Positions 22,083 through 35,606 of a DNA stretch of 64,000 bases are shown here, piece after piece. The position numbers were made by a program, and so were the translations under genes. The DNA lies in contig JALIRH010000062.1 in the NCBI GenBank assembly GCA_023055505.1, forward strand, positions 2,297,115-2,361,114. The letters are read 5' to 3'. This DNA is from Callipepla californica brunnescens. Lineage: Eukaryota; Chordata; Aves; Galliformes; Odontophoridae. The notes beneath the pieces are model-generated. The model was not told the DNA's origin. It saw nothing but the letters and a program-made list of their open reading frames with translations, and did not search any database. How positions within the stretch are numbered: the first letter of the stretch is position 1; each line of letters begins with the position of its first letter.

Positions 22083-25000
22083 CATGAACACACCTGTGGT
22101 TTTGCAGTATACACTAAACCTTAATTCTTCTCTGCTCTATTATATGCACAGATACACATCAAATGGATCAAGGTTTGTAAAGTATTTAAAAATCTATATT
22201 AAATGTTGTACCTGTGGGCCTACCAGAGTAATTAAAAGACCACTTGTGGTAAAGCATATTACCTCATGTTTCATCAGAAAGGCAACAAACACACTCTGGA
22301 GAGGCTTCTAATAGTCTTTGTCATACAAAGTTATATGAAAACAGCTGAAGATTCTATCTACATTTTTATAAGATTCCATTCATTTATTGACAATTGAATA
22401 TATCAATAAAAGGTAGCATTACATAAGTCAGCAGCAAATGAATCAGATACAAAATATTTTAATCAAGTAAGCTTCCTATTTTGTTTAACAGAAAAATCCT
22501 ACTTTGCAGGTTGAAAACAGAACAGCTGTGCATGACAGCGTGCTCCTTTCTTGCCCTGCTCTATCCAGTCTGACCATTTCACCATCAGCCTCTCTTGACT
22601 AAAAGGGCAACCTGGTAGCTTTCTACCCCAGGCTATCTGTTGGAAAAACCAACAATATGCTCAGCAGCAGCTGAGGACTAGGTGAGAATTATAATGCTGA
22701 CCACTGTTTGTATTAAGCTAGATATTGGAGAAACTAACATCTAGCTTAAAACCGTGCTTGGTACACAGTCTGAGTCAATCATCTTATCCCATAAATAGTA
22801 AACAGATCAAAAGCCTTTTGAACTGCTGTATAACAGTAGGCTGTATGGGAGGATCTCCCCTTGAGTAGAGATTCCCCTAAAAGTTATGCCTTCATCAGAG
22901 ATACTTTACATCTGCTACAGTGATTTTTTAATGCTTTGACAACATGAGACTTCTTGCTGATACAGATTCACTATAAGAGAATATCAGCTTTGTAGATAGA
23001 TTTGTAAGCTTTGCTAAGATTATATTTTAGATTGATTGTGCACTTATAATCCCTAAGATCTAAACCACTGACAAAATCTGGGACTAGGAATGGATTCAAT
23101 TGCACCTAGGCTCCTTACGTATACAGTTCAAGGAGTCTAGAAAGTAAGAAGTTCTACTCTGAAACTTGTGATTCAATTGAATTTTCTCCTAGATGACTGC
23201 GCTTAACCAGATCCTCTATGTAGTAAACAATCAAGAGTACCTTGTCAACCCAAAACTTGTTAAGTCACTGTCTTATTTACAATAAAGTTTTGCTAAATCA
23301 TTCTATAATTATTCAAGAAACATACCGATGTTTCTCTCTTCTGAATGTATAGTTCCAATAAAGACACAATAGAATTTTTTTTCTTGTTGAATTCAAACTA
23401 GATTAAAATGCATGAATACTGAAGAGAATTAAAACTTAATACTAACTGAAAATATGTATATTTAAAAGATATATTAATTAAAATAATGTATTGCTATTTA
23501 AAACATGACGAAATGAAAGAAAAAAAATGACTAAGGGACACTGTAAATTGGGAAAACGGAGGGTCTCACATTACGAAAATAATGTGAAATAAATAAAGTT
23601 TGACTGCTTACATTTTTTTCTTTGCTTGCTTTATTTTTGGAAGAATGCTACTGTCACAAGCCTAAAATGGTCAGATGTGTTCTACATAGAGGTCATTTTA
23701 TTTTTTAATGTATTTACCCTAGTCAGGTTTATTGGTTCATCAGTATTTGTCTGTAGTTCTTCAGTTGTGCTTGCCTTCAAAAGCCTAAATGTTATGCGTT
23801 GTTCTATTCCAGTACAACCTAAAAAAATAAGGAACTAACAAAGCCACATTGCAAATTTTAAATGTTTTCTCTCTCCATGTTTTACTACAGTAGTCTTGTC
23901 TCCCTGCTTTTTAGAATAGTAGTTAAATTGTAATATATTTTCCAAATAGAATTAGAGGAATGGTTGATCCAGGATGAAGGTGGATTTTCAGTAAATTTTA
24001 CAACTTCATCCTAAATTATTTTAAATCTTTATTACTTTGTTCTTATGGTGTTTTCACATATAATTGACATCTGAAAGCACATAAATTTTCTGTATTTGTA
24101 TTTATTCGGAAATACTTGACAAAGGTTATTTTCAAAATAACAATGGTGTTTTAGAGAAGATTTAGCTCATTAATGTTTAATGAAAATAACTGATATTTAA
24201 AGAATTATTTTTAATATTAATCTAGGATGTAAATTTTAAAATTAAAACAAAAAAAAAAAATTACAACTGCAAACCTGAAGATCTTTCACTGTTCTACAAA
24301 AGATAAATTCATATGGATATAGGAAACTTACAGGATAAAATAAAACTTTTGCCTTGGTATTCCACAGTAAGTTCACAAGCACAAAACAAAATCTAAAATC
24401 TACCTTTAAAGGATTAGATAAGAAAGTTACACAGACTGTGCATATAAAATGTATTCTCTTTTATATGTAAATTCTTTCAGGACTTTTTGAATATCTGAAA
24501 AAGTCAGGTATGCTGAAGAATCTTTATACTGCAGTACAATTAAATAGTGCATACATTATGCTAGAAATTTTAAAATAGTATCTCATAAAGAGAAAAAAAT
24601 ACTATCTCCATATTAAAGCTTACCTTAAATATGTAACAAACATCTACTGAATGAAATTTTCTCTTTAAGCCAGTTTGTCAGATACAAATATTTTTACCCT
24701 TTTGTCTTCCTATTTTACTTATTTATTTTAGAGAATTGTCAGCATAACACAATTAAATTACATTTTCAGTATATTACATATGTCCTCTCTTCTGGACAAA
24801 TGGTTTGACTACCATAAAATCCTAGTGCAGATTAAAATAAAGTGATGCTCTTGGCAACATATTAAGGTAGTAGAAACAGAATAATAAGCTATATAAAGAC
24901 AGCATATTCCAAATGAAAAATAGAGATGCATCTAATCTCCTTTAAGTTTTGAAAACGTTTACTCTATTTTATAAAGATTATATCTGACAAACATACAAAC

Positions 25001-25874
25001 AACTTTGGCCTAAAAAAAATTAATAGGTATCCAAAAGTCAGTGACAATTTCATAGAACAAAATAATTTTCATGTAAAAAACTAAAATGTTGATTGAGGTC
25101 AGCTTACCTCTGTAGGAAAACGTTTCGTAGGACAAATACTGTTTTTCATGCAGAAAATAATCAAAAAAGATAAACATTCAGCTTCTTTCCAAATACTGTT
25201 AATGGGTATACAGAGCAACTCCAGCTGATCTAGCTCTGGGAAAAAAATATAGCCAAGGTAACATCAAAGGAATGTACCTAGTGGAAGAAATATACCTGTG
25301 GAAGAAATAAAGCCTTCTTCTTCATAAAGATTTTTTTTATTATCTATCACGCTCTCTTCCATAAATTAGAGTTTTTTACAAAAAATAGCAATTTTGGATA
25401 TAGATGATTTATTTGCTTATTTGTTTTACAAACTGTTTTCATATGTAAATGCAGTCCATTATCTGAAACTGTCTCAGTAATAGAATAAATTTCCTAAGAA
25501 ACATAATTCTGACAAGGATTAATTTAGAGTGATAATATGATTATAGCACATCTTCATTTTCTAATCTGTGTGCCAAATAATGTTAAAATTGGATAAATAT
25601 AAAAATATAAAAATTGGATAAAGAAAAAACATATATATTAAGTTTTCTTAATAAATATAGCACAATTATGATATGTAATGCAATGAACAACTAACATTTA
25701 TGGAAAACATTAACATAAGTGAATACATTTAAGAATATATTGAAATACATACATTCTTTCAGAGAGCATGCTGAAGACTACATTAAGAAACCTAGAAGAT
25801 ATGTTAATGGAAATTAGAAATTGATCAGTATTGTCAGGATAAAAAAAAATATATTATATGGGTCAAGCAGTTAT

Positions 25875-25908
25875 AAAAAAAAAAAAAAAAGAAAAAGAAA
25901 AAAAAAAG
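25875..25908. repeat. Poly-A / GAAAAA tract
   Basis: Sixteen A followed by GAAAAAGAAAAAAAAAAG-like sequence. Confidence 0.93.
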
Positions 25909-27976
25909 ATATTTGGACACCATGAGTCTACGTTGTTTTGAGGATCAAAGTTGCAAATGAATAAAATGACGAAAACAATTTTGTGAAATTTGTTTTTGGC
26001 ATATCTAGTTTTATGATTTATCCTTCTCATTGGAAACTCTGTTTTCAAGTTACCTTAACTTTAATTTGAGGAAAAGAAAAAATTATATACACTTGCTTGA
26101 AGGGAATTAGAAATAAATAAGATTATTTTTGTCTCCTGTTCTTGACAAACTCAAGCAAGATACTTCACCAGATAATTCTCTGATTTTGATATGAAAAATA
26201 AAATGCATTTATGAGGCACTCAAACTGTTAAAAAAGGAGAGGAACTGAGATGAAATTTCATAGCTATAACACACAACCAGTGATGCAAACAGTATTGTGT
26301 TTGATTCTAGTACTCATTTTCATTTGATTATTATATATTGAAATACATATATAAGGGATTACTTGTTCTCGATAACTACCTTACAGAAAATGTAATAGTA
26401 AAATGTCACTATAGAGAGAATTACATCACAAATGCTTATAACACCTGCAAAACTATAAGACTTAGAAGACTGTCAACCATTGTTTCTGATGCACTGCCTA
26501 GCGAAGGAATTGCTCTTGTAGCTCAGCATGCAAAATCATCAAGATAACAATTTTACTGAAAATTTGTCCAAATACCATGACTGTATAAAGGCTATCTACC
26601 CATATCTTACAGTTTAGTATATACTACATAATATAGGCATAAAAGAAATAGATCTTGATACTGTAAAATATGCGGATTGTCTTACAGAGATTCTACTTTT
26701 GAAAGGTTAAGGCTTCCTTTTTTGAATTGTAATTCACTTAAATAACAACTGTATTACGTAATAGTCATTGTAACACTAGAGCTACAAGTGCTGAGTAATA
26801 TAATTGCTAATTTGTCAGACATAAAACTAGAAAAATAACATTTCCATTTTCCTTCAAATGCTATTTTCAGAGTTAGCAAAACTCCAAATAAGAACAAACA
26901 TTTTAACTATTCTGATATTAATTCTGTTTCCTTGAACAATTCATTAAAATCTGGATTAAAAATATTATATTTAATATGTTTAGAGTGGGTGCTATTCGAA
27001 CAGCACTACTGATTACAGTTCATTACATTGCAATTATGATTCACATTAATGTTTGCAAGAATATTTTTTTTCAACAACTTTGGTTCCCACAGAGGTGTTG
27101 AGACTGTCTTCCATAAAGTACCCTTGTATGTATATCTAATATATGTTTTTCCTTTATTTGCAGATAAATGTCTAATGTTGTTTTACTACAGGGTTATGTT
27201 AGACTAACATGAAATGTGAAGCTTAAAATAGCTCTGCGTGCTGATGTGTGGGGTGGAGACTGTCTGATTTTTTTATATTTTTTACACATAATAAACTGCT
27301 GGCATTTGGGTGAAGCTCAACAGTTCTAAGGACATAATCATTTAGTTTTCACTGGCTCTGATGATGGCAAATAAATTTAGACAAAATAAAAAAATAGGAA
27401 ATGTAAATGTGGGCATATATCTGCAGGCTTTAGTTGTATGAATAACATAATAGTTCATGTTCTGTGAGCACTGATTATTTCAGTTTGCCTCAATCATCTC
27501 TGTTAAAATATTTACCAGTACATCAGCTATTAATAAATGCGGAGCAATTTTATTCTGATATTTCTGACACACAGATTAGGAATACCAGTCATGCCATAAT
27601 ATTAGCAAATGGAACATCATCCATACAAGAATCAAAATGGAAAATGTTACAGGGATTCATCTTTGTGTCTAAGAGGAAATCAACCTTCTACCCTTGCTCT
27701 AAATATTGCCTTGTACTTATGTTTAGAACACTAGCCTCAAGCAAGCATGAATATCTTTTGATTCCTTTTGACTACTGAAATATTTGAAATCAACAAATAA
27801 AATTTATTGAATTTAGCTTTGAATTTTGAATTTCTTTTGGTTTGAATATTAATTAAGGGAAACTACATTGTTTACTTCACTGATGGTAAAGCCCATATTA
27901 ATAATAAATGCATATAAAATGATATTTGTTCATAACTATCATAAGTATATCCCATCATAAGTGCTTTCATTAAAAA

Positions 27977-28052
27977 GATAGAATAGAATAGAATAGAATA
28001 GAATAGAATAGAATAGAATAGAATAGAATAGAATAGAATAGAATAGAATAGA
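27977..28052. repeat. (GAATA)n microsatellite, 14 perfect units
   Basis: A perfect pentanucleotide array covers 27981-28050, flanked by GATA on both sides. It is the longest perfect microsatellite in the window along with the (TTTTA)n array. Confidence 0.97.
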
Positions 28053-28323
28053 TAAGCACCTGTTCTGAAAGGGGTTGGAGAATAAGTTAAGAAACAATAT
28101 GAATTAATAGAAAAGTATACACTCCGAACAAGTCATATTTCAAACTGTAATTAAGACAATACAGTGCATTTTTATCTGGGATCAGAAAGATTCATAGGTT
28201 CTGAGGGCAAATGGAAACTCTAGGGACAAAATTAAGAAGACAGAACTGATAGACTGGAATTTGTGTTTTCCTCCAAGGATGAATATTAAATATAAGCTAT
28301 ATATAAATGCTGAGATAATCTAG

Positions 28324-28754
28324 GGACTAGAGATAATCTAGTCGAACTCCCCTGACAAAGCAGGCCCCGTACACCAGGTTGCACACGTATGTGTCCAGGT
28401 GGGTCTTGAACTTCTCCAGAGAAGAAGACCACGCAACCTCTCTGTGCAATGCTTGTGTGGAACTTCCTACGTTTCAGTCTGCGGCCATTTCCCCTCATTG
28501 TACTATCACGCACTGCTGAGAACAGTCCAGCCTTGTCCCTTTGTCTTCTACCCCTTAGATATTTATAGACACTGTTCAGATCCCCTTTAAGTCTTAAGAC
28601 TGAACAGACCCAGGTCTCAGTCTTTCCTTGAAAGAGATCTGTTCCATGCTCCTTTTCATCATTGTAGCCTTCCACTGGACTCTCTTGAGGATATCCCTGT
28701 CTTTTCTGTACTGGGGAGCCCAGGACTGGACACAGTACTCCAGGTGAGGCCTGG
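28324..28754 (-). mobile_element. CR1 LINE 3' portion, first of a tandem pair
   Basis: On the minus strand the frame 28675-28286 contains K-G-D-L-N-x-V-Y-K-Y-L-R-G, then R-D-x-x-x-R-G-N-G-R-R-L-K-R-R-K-F-H, the conserved C-terminal block of CR1 ORF2. The upstream part at the right (CCCAGGACTGGACACAGTAC at about 28721-28740, then CAGGTGAGGCCTGG) is well preserved. The extreme 3' tail with octamers at the left is decayed or missing. Its 5' break at 28754 is 12 bp from the 3' end of the next CR1. Confidence 0.92.
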
Positions 28755-28766
28755 AATAAAAATCAT

Positions 28767-29112
28767 GTCATAGAATTATTTGGAATCTAATGAATTTTAA
28801 AGACCATAGGGATCCAATACCTGACATGAGTAGTGCTGCCAGCCATTGGATCAGGCTGTGCAGTGCCCCATTCAACATGGACTTGAATGTTTCCAATGAT
28901 GGGGCAGCCACAACTTCTCTGGGTAATCTTCTCCAAGCTAATAATGCCCAGCTCCCCCAACTTCTCCTAAAAGGAGAAGTGCTCCAGGCCTCCATTTCTC
29001 CAACATCTGAACCTCCTCTGAGCTACAACATATTTCCACCCTTCTTTTACTGGGGGTGTGAGGCCTAGATGCCATAATCTACACGCAGCACTATAGACTC
29101 AGAGGGGGAAAG
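28767..29112 (-). mobile_element. CR1 LINE 3' portion, second of a tandem pair
   Basis: Begins with the rc of the CR1 tail (TCATAGAATTATTTGGAAT...), then AAAGACCATAGGGATCCAAT and GGACTTGAATGTTTCCAATGATGGGGCAGCC at about 28879-28909. It ends near 29112 in CR1 text resembling GCACTATAGACTCAGAGGGG. A small inverted repeat at 28960-28980 derives from the CR1 sequence itself. The 3' segment differs clearly from the copy to its left, so the pair is two insertions of different CR1 subfamilies, not a duplication. Confidence 0.88.
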
Positions 29113-29430
29113 GGAAGAGGAATAAGTTTATTATTTGCTAATAATAGTTGCTAAATAGTAATAAATGTTTGTATAAATGTATTTTTATGTGTTTATTTGT
29201 TTGTTTTATAGAAAGATGTACATTTCTGAATATTTATTTTCCACACTAATAACAGCATGTAACTAACATTTGGTTGTGAACTTTAAAAAAAAGAAGTGAT
29301 TTGTCAGGGATAGTTTCCCAGATAGCTTTTATTTCACAAAACTATAAGTAACAGGAAGTATCACACAGTCTTCAAAATTAGCCAGAACTGCTCAGTGAAA
29401 CTAAAATGGTAGATAAAATCTGACTCTATC

Positions 29431-29550
29431 ATTATTATTATTATTAATATTGTTAATAATAATAATAATAATAATAATAATTTTAACAAAATGATGCTAA
29501 TAATAATAACAATAATAATAATAATAGTACTAGTAATAGTAATAATAAAA
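29431..29550. repeat. (ATT)n followed by (AAT)n triplet repeats
   Basis: (ATT)n at 29431-29445 faces (AAT)n at 29455-29480, then further AAT-type units continue to about 29548 with interruptions. The facing arms are reverse complements around an AT-rich centre and could fold back. Confidence 0.93.
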
Positions 29551-32391
29551 TCTAGATTGCATAAAATAAATAAAGAGGTAGAAAAAATATAAAGGAGAAA
29601 ACAACAAATAATTAATAATCAATTAATTAATTAAATTATAGAGGCATAAAATTGTACTTTTAAGAGTTAGAAAAACACGGATCTGACTATGAAAAAAAAT
29701 TGATAGCATATTAATAAATTATCTGAAGTTTTTAATCCACTTAAACCTTCTACACATTATCAAAGACCTAAAAATAAAATTTTGACATTAAGGAAAACCA
29801 GACTATTTATATCTTTGCATCTTCTCACATTGCAATTTTTTTTCTAACTGTAAGTCTCATGAGACAAAAACCTAGTCATTCATCGTAGAAATTGTACAGT
29901 ATCTCTAATTTTAGAAGATGCTAGTATGAAAAGTATGCTCTTGAGAAACTTTTTAATATAATTCTTGAGTTCAACATAAGTGGTGAAAGGTGCTAGAGTT
30001 ATAAAATATGTTCAAATAATTCTCACAGAAAGATCCATAAGGATAATCACTTTTTATAAGGCTACGACATTTGCAAGCCATCTGTTAAGTGCAACAGTAA
30101 TAGGTTGCTCTTCCAGTTTGTATCAGCAGTAATTCCAGAACCTAAGTAGAAAAAAGAGGCAAACCCTACAAAATGCTAAAACTACATAAACTAAATAAAA
30201 TATGAGTGTTTATAACATATCACTGTCCCTCAAGTGCTATAGTATCCAGCTTTAGTGAAAAATCTTTCATTCCATCATCTACTGCAGAAAATGAGCATAT
30301 GAAATATCTAATCTATAATTCTCTGACTTAGACTTCTATGACATATGTAGTTCATAAGATGAGCCTAGTAGGAATAGCAAACTTCAAAATATTTCTGCAG
30401 AAATTTAGAGAGGTATAAAGAATTTGAACCATGTTTAGCAGAGTATGCTTTTGCTGAAAGAAACAGGAAGAAATTTTGACTGACTCCTAAGGAATGCAGT
30501 GCTGAAGAAAAGTAAGCAAAAATTCTACGCTCAATCTTCCATTTCCTCCATAATGCAAATTAAAATAATAAAACTAAAAAAGAATTGAATCAGAATAAGC
30601 CTTGGCATATATCCTTAAATTTATCTGGTTCCTCTTGCTTCAGGAGCAGAAAACATACACACTACTAATGATTCCCAGGGAAATGATTTCAGTGTCTCTT
30701 CCAGTATCTCATATGTATTTGTCTTTAGACCAAGCACAAAAGTGAACTCTTGATATTATATAATATATTTATAACCACAGTCATTATTGCATGACTGCCC
30801 TAAGTGAGTATTTCACGGTTTTGATATTGATTAGCCATAATTAGATAAATGTTGCTCTCTAGAAGAACTAAAGATAATTAATACTCTCATAGGATAGAAA
30901 AACATGCTTTAACAAAATGGGACACCTGTGATAGCACAAGAACGGTCAAAAGGAAATGCAATGTAAAACAGAACAAAACATTTAGTTGACTTCTTTTGAT
31001 AGCTGAAGTCTCATAGTTTCTTTGTGTTACTTCTTGCATGGTAATATTATTCTCCTTTCTACAGATCTCAAATTCAGGCACACACTTACCTGACTGCAGG
31101 AGAACATTTCTGAAGTATTTTCCTACTGTATGCCCCAATTATCTATTTTCATTTCAAGACTTCTGCAGTGAAATGTCTGATATATTTTTTGTTAGTTTTT
31201 TTCTTCTTTCCAGCAGACTAATAGGGAAGAAAACTCAGAGATCTGAATCCTACTAAGTGCTGTAGCCTTTATTTCAGTTCTTTTAGGGCTAAGCTGTTCA
31301 GCATTGTCTTCAGTAGCAAAAATATGCACTGCCATCCAAATGAATTAGCTCTGTTGTGCTAGTTCTCACTTGGTTGCAGTGAAACCAGATGACAAGGTTT
31401 CAAATGTAACTTCTGTTACAAAAAGTGCTAAAAGAGATTTTCAGTCCCAAATGAGCTAAAAAATCTATCGATTTCTGCTAATATTTTGCCCCAAATATGT
31501 ACTTTAGCATTAGAAATATTTCCAGCATATTAATATCTGTCTGAGCATGGGTTCAGTGTTCAAAACTATATATGCAGACCACAAAACAAATATTTTCTGT
31601 CAGCACTCACTATTATGCCAATGGAATTACATGTATCTCAGTGAGAAAAGAATGCTAAACATTCCATCACTTGTACACATGTGCTCACATCAGCCTATGT
31701 GTGCAAGCAAAAATTCTCACTTATCATCTGCTATAAAACAGGTAAGCATATCACAGTTATTTCATAAAACAAGGAGCGAAATACAACACCTAATGCAGGC
31801 GATATTTTAAATATTTGCAAATAATAAAGATATTACTGTAACAGTAGCCTTCAATCCTTGTAAAGTCTGTATATGTAGAATCTCAGCATCAATAGACAGA
31901 CACATTGGTATTGAAATATGTTCAGAGAAGGCAACAGATTAAGCTAACCTAGCTATACTGATAAGTGAAAAATAAGCAAAATCGATCAAACCACAGATAA
32001 AATACTAACCCAGTTTCCTTTTAGTCAGATAAACAACTTTGTCTCTCCTCAAGATAAATAATCTTATACTTACTGTTTACAATGATATATTTAGCAGGCT
32101 GATAATTTTATCTTCCACATTATATCGAATAGAACAAAGTTGTTTGCAAAAGAAAAAAAAGTTGCCACGGATGCAAATACATGTAAGGATTTACTAGAAA
32201 ATCTCTGAATCAGTAAATTAGGGCTTTAGTCTCTGATTATCACTCAAATTTTTAGGTTGCTGCCACGTATGATTGTAAAAGAGATATGCGACAGAATACA
32301 GTACATGGCTTTCCCTTTCATTAGCTACTTTAAGATACTGATTTTTTTCTAGAAAATTCTGAACAATCACCTAAGATAAAGAGTATAAAAG

Positions 32392-32435
32392 ATATATATT
32401 TATATATATATATATATTATAAATATATATATATG
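32392..32435. repeat. (TA)n microsatellite
   Basis: Imperfect TA dinucleotides with a short break at about 32416-32422. Confidence 0.93.
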
Positions 32436-34146
32436 TAATGAATGGCTAGGCTTGCATTATTTGTCTGAATACAAAAATTAATGAAACTTGATTTATCTGC
32501 TGCTTTCCAGTGAGCACACACCTGTAGGTACCTCCACTTCAGAACTGAGTTGCAGTGTTTCCTAGTAATCATTCTGGCAACATCTGACAAAACTGAAGCA
32601 TCTTATCACATTGCTGAGATCATACAAGGAAGGAGGGAACTGCAGGAAGCAACCTGGGAGGAAGCAACCAGAACTGAACCACTTTGCTATTGGCCGTTTC
32701 TTGCAGTATTGATGATCTCCTGAGAAGCTGGTGCATTAAGTCTCTCCACTTCTCCTTCCAGCACATCTTATGAATCTGTAATAAATGAATACCTTAGGAA
32801 CCTAACCTTCTGTTGTGCATGCGGTTAAAATTGTCAGTTTGAAAATTACTGGGAATAAGAGGAATTGGGAGAAAAGAGTAAATGCACTAGATTTTCTTTT
32901 TTGGCAAATTGAGTAAAAGAGTGAAAGAGCCTCAAATAAGAAACTTTTTAAGATTAATAAAGTAACAGCTCTCCCAGGAGAAGTATGTCTCTTTCTATAA
33001 GATCACATACAACCATAACACTTCTTAAGAAGTACTTATATGTTAAGTAAAAGGCTGAACACATGAGAAAACTGCCCCTTGAACACAGACAGTTTCACTT
33101 CTTATAGAGAATGCTTTACAAAGAAAAATTATTTAAGCCAATTCATTATCGATATAAATAACACTCACAAACCTTTTCCTTCTTTAATCACCAAAGCTGT
33201 TTAACATAAGTAATATATATTGAATATTGAATATACATTTATATTTTGTACTTTATAAATATAACTAATTGTGATAGGTTTGCATTTAATTACTTGAATA
33301 AACAAGTCTCTTTCTGTTTTTGAGGTACTAGTTCTACTGTTCTTGGAAGTATGAATACATTCACCTAAAACAAAAATAACTGTCTGAGATAACATATTCT
33401 AAAAATTGAAATAGATTCTACTGTACCACATTTCCATTAAAGACAGAATGGGAACAATGTGATGTACTTTTAAGGTCTGAATGTATATAGCTGAATTAAA
33501 GTTGTGAGTTGCAGCTGGGGCAAATATAATACCTGAGGTTGTATTTTAAATGAGAACTTTAAGGAGAATGCTATGAATCTAGGTATATGTACTTTACTAT
33601 TATTCTGTCAGTAAGTGTAAAAGACAGTACAGAACAGCTGGGACAACTATTGTTTTTCTGGCATAAGATATGAAAATTGAATAATGAAATTCCCTTAGAT
33701 GAGACTCAATCTTTTACATTATTTAAAATTAATTGGGAAATATACTTTAAATTAACTGGCTTCTCTTAATGTATATTAAAATGAAGACAGTATAACTCTT
33801 TTTCTATAAATACATATTCAAGCAATTTAAAACAGGGCTTGCTTGTTTGTTATCCTTTGTTTATTTACTTTGTGTGAATTTCTTGTTTTTCCACAATACT
33901 GAATTAAAGTGGAACAAATTGAATTTTGTGCATTCAAACATAACCGCTCCTCTGAAGTTTTAGCAGAATGATCCTAATGTGAAACATAAGAAGGGAATAT
34001 TTTAGTGGTTTTTATGCAGCAGTACCAAACAGCTATAGAATAAGTAAGAATTAGGCCAACCTCTATTTATAGACAGTTTTCTTTGGGAATCTGCTTTTTA
34101 CCCTTTCAGCTTCTTCTTCACACTATTCCAATTTCAGCCAAACAGC

Positions 34147-34193
34147 AAAAAAAAAAAAAAACAACAAAAACAACAACAACAACAACAAAAAAA
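34147..34193. repeat. Poly-A then (AAC)n
   Basis: An A run of 15 followed by about six CAA units and a second A run. Confidence 0.93.
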
Positions 34194-34965
34194 CCTGTGA
34201 TTTTTTTTTCCAGGTTTATATATTCCTATGACATTTGCATGAATTAATTAGTGATGACAGCTTTCTCATCTCTTGACATACTAAAAAAGAATGAATGTTT
34301 CAACTCAGAGGCATTATTTAGAAAGTTTGTAAGAACAGGAGCAAACACAGTCATTTTCAGCACTTGCACGTTTAGAAAACAGAAACTAGTTTTTCACTTG
34401 ACAGTTGGACAGCAACAGCTAATAATTACACTCCAAATATAAGTTTTCCTATCTCTGGATACTCATCTCTATGAAATTTTACTTCCCTATGTGGTTTAAA
34501 CTACAAATTATATTTTGTAAGGATATTCACAAATCAGATTTACATTTTTCTTCTGTGGAAATAAATATTGTTTTATTTTTTTCAGTGTTTTGGTGGAGGG
34601 ATGGCAGGAGGATGTAATAGAAATATGATGATTTAGAGTAGTAAGAAAAAGGAATCAAAAATTAAAAGCAAACAGGAAAAAAATGTTTTACTAAACCTGC
34701 AATAACTATTCAGTATTAATGGTCAGTAAGATTTTTCTAGAATTTACATTGCCTGTAGAACCAATATCAGTCATAAGTGATCTCGGAAATACAGATAAAT
34801 ACAGAATGCAACATATATACTTCAATGATGGTCCATAAAATGAACTTTATAACTAAAACTATTAAAGGGAACACAGACACCTTATGGAAAATGTTCCTCC
34901 TCAAGTTGCCCATTCTCAGAAATAAAGTTTGATTATTTAATAAATGAAAATATATGGAAATATAT

Positions 34966-35606
34966 GGCAATACAGTGCACTCTTGTGTCCAAGAAGGTCA
35001 GTGGTCTCTTGGGGTGCATTAAAAAGAATGTGATCAGCAGTTTGAGGGAGGTGATCCTCCTCTTCTATTCTGCCCCAGTGAGGAAACATTTTAAATACCG
35101 TGTCCAGTTCTGGGCTACCCTGTTCATAAAAAAAAAAAACAGGGTTCTCCTAAAAGATGTCCAGCAGAAGGCTACAAAGATGATAAAGGACATGGAGCAT
35201 ATCCCCTTTGAGGAAAGGCTCAGTAATCTGGGTCCATTCAGCCTTGGGAAAAGAAGACTGAGGGTGGAACTGATTAATGTCTATAAATATCTAAAGGGAG
35301 ATGGGAAGTAGACAGATGAAACCATGCGCTTCTTGGTGGGGCGTAGTAACAAGACAATGAACAGTCCTAAAACTTGAACATAGAAAGTTCCATGTAAGCA
35401 AGTGAAAGAACTTCTTTAAGGTAAGGATGATAGACCACAGGATCATGTTGCCCAGAGAAGTCGTGGGATCTCCTTCTATGGAAATATTCAAAATCTATCT
35501 GCATGCCTATCTGTGCAACCTATTGCAGGAAACCTTCTTTAGCAGGGGGGTTGAAGTTGATGATCTCCTGAGGTCCCTTCCAATATTTCACAATGATTCT
35601 GTGAAA
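34966..35606 (+). mobile_element. CR1 LINE 3' portion, 640 bp
   Basis: An open plus frame (34964-35311) contains K-K-V-x-G-L-L-G-C-I-K, then V-Q-F-W-A and V-Q-Q-K-A-T-K-M, the RT-thumb region of CR1 ORF2. It continues R-L-R-V-E-L-I-N-V-Y-K-Y-L-K-G. A second frame (35427-35660) has L-P-R-E-V-V-x-S-P-S-M-E-I-F-K, then the tail GTTGAAGTTGATGATCTCCTGAGGTCCCTTCCAA and ATTCTGTG to 35606. An A12 run at 35130-35141 sits where most CR1 copies have a shorter A tract. Confidence 0.93.

Larger units (their letters stand above)
22083..28323. other. 6.2 kb AT-rich stretch, transposon-poor
   Basis: I recognise no CR1, LTR or DNA transposon here. Only simple sequence is evident: an A/G-rich tract at 25875-25908 and (GAATA)n at 27977-28052. 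Frames are short (up to 104 codons at 27464-27778) without a domain or convincing splice context. Confidence 0.55.
29113..34965. other. 5.9 kb AT-rich stretch, transposon-poor
   Basis: Contains a long (AAT)/(ATT) array at 29431-29550, (TA)n at 32392-32435 and (AAC)n at 34147-34193. The patch 32510-32780 is visibly richer in G and C than its surroundings but has no open frame or family I recognise. No gene seen. Confidence 0.55.

Noticed and set aside
27464..27778. 104-codon plus-strand frame
   Set aside because: No domain recognised, ordinary length for chance given the number of frames, no splice or promoter context.
28960..28980. 9-bp inverted repeat with 3-nt loop
   Set aside because: Lies in CR1 sequence that is partly self-complementary in the family; not a separate terminator or regulatory hairpin.
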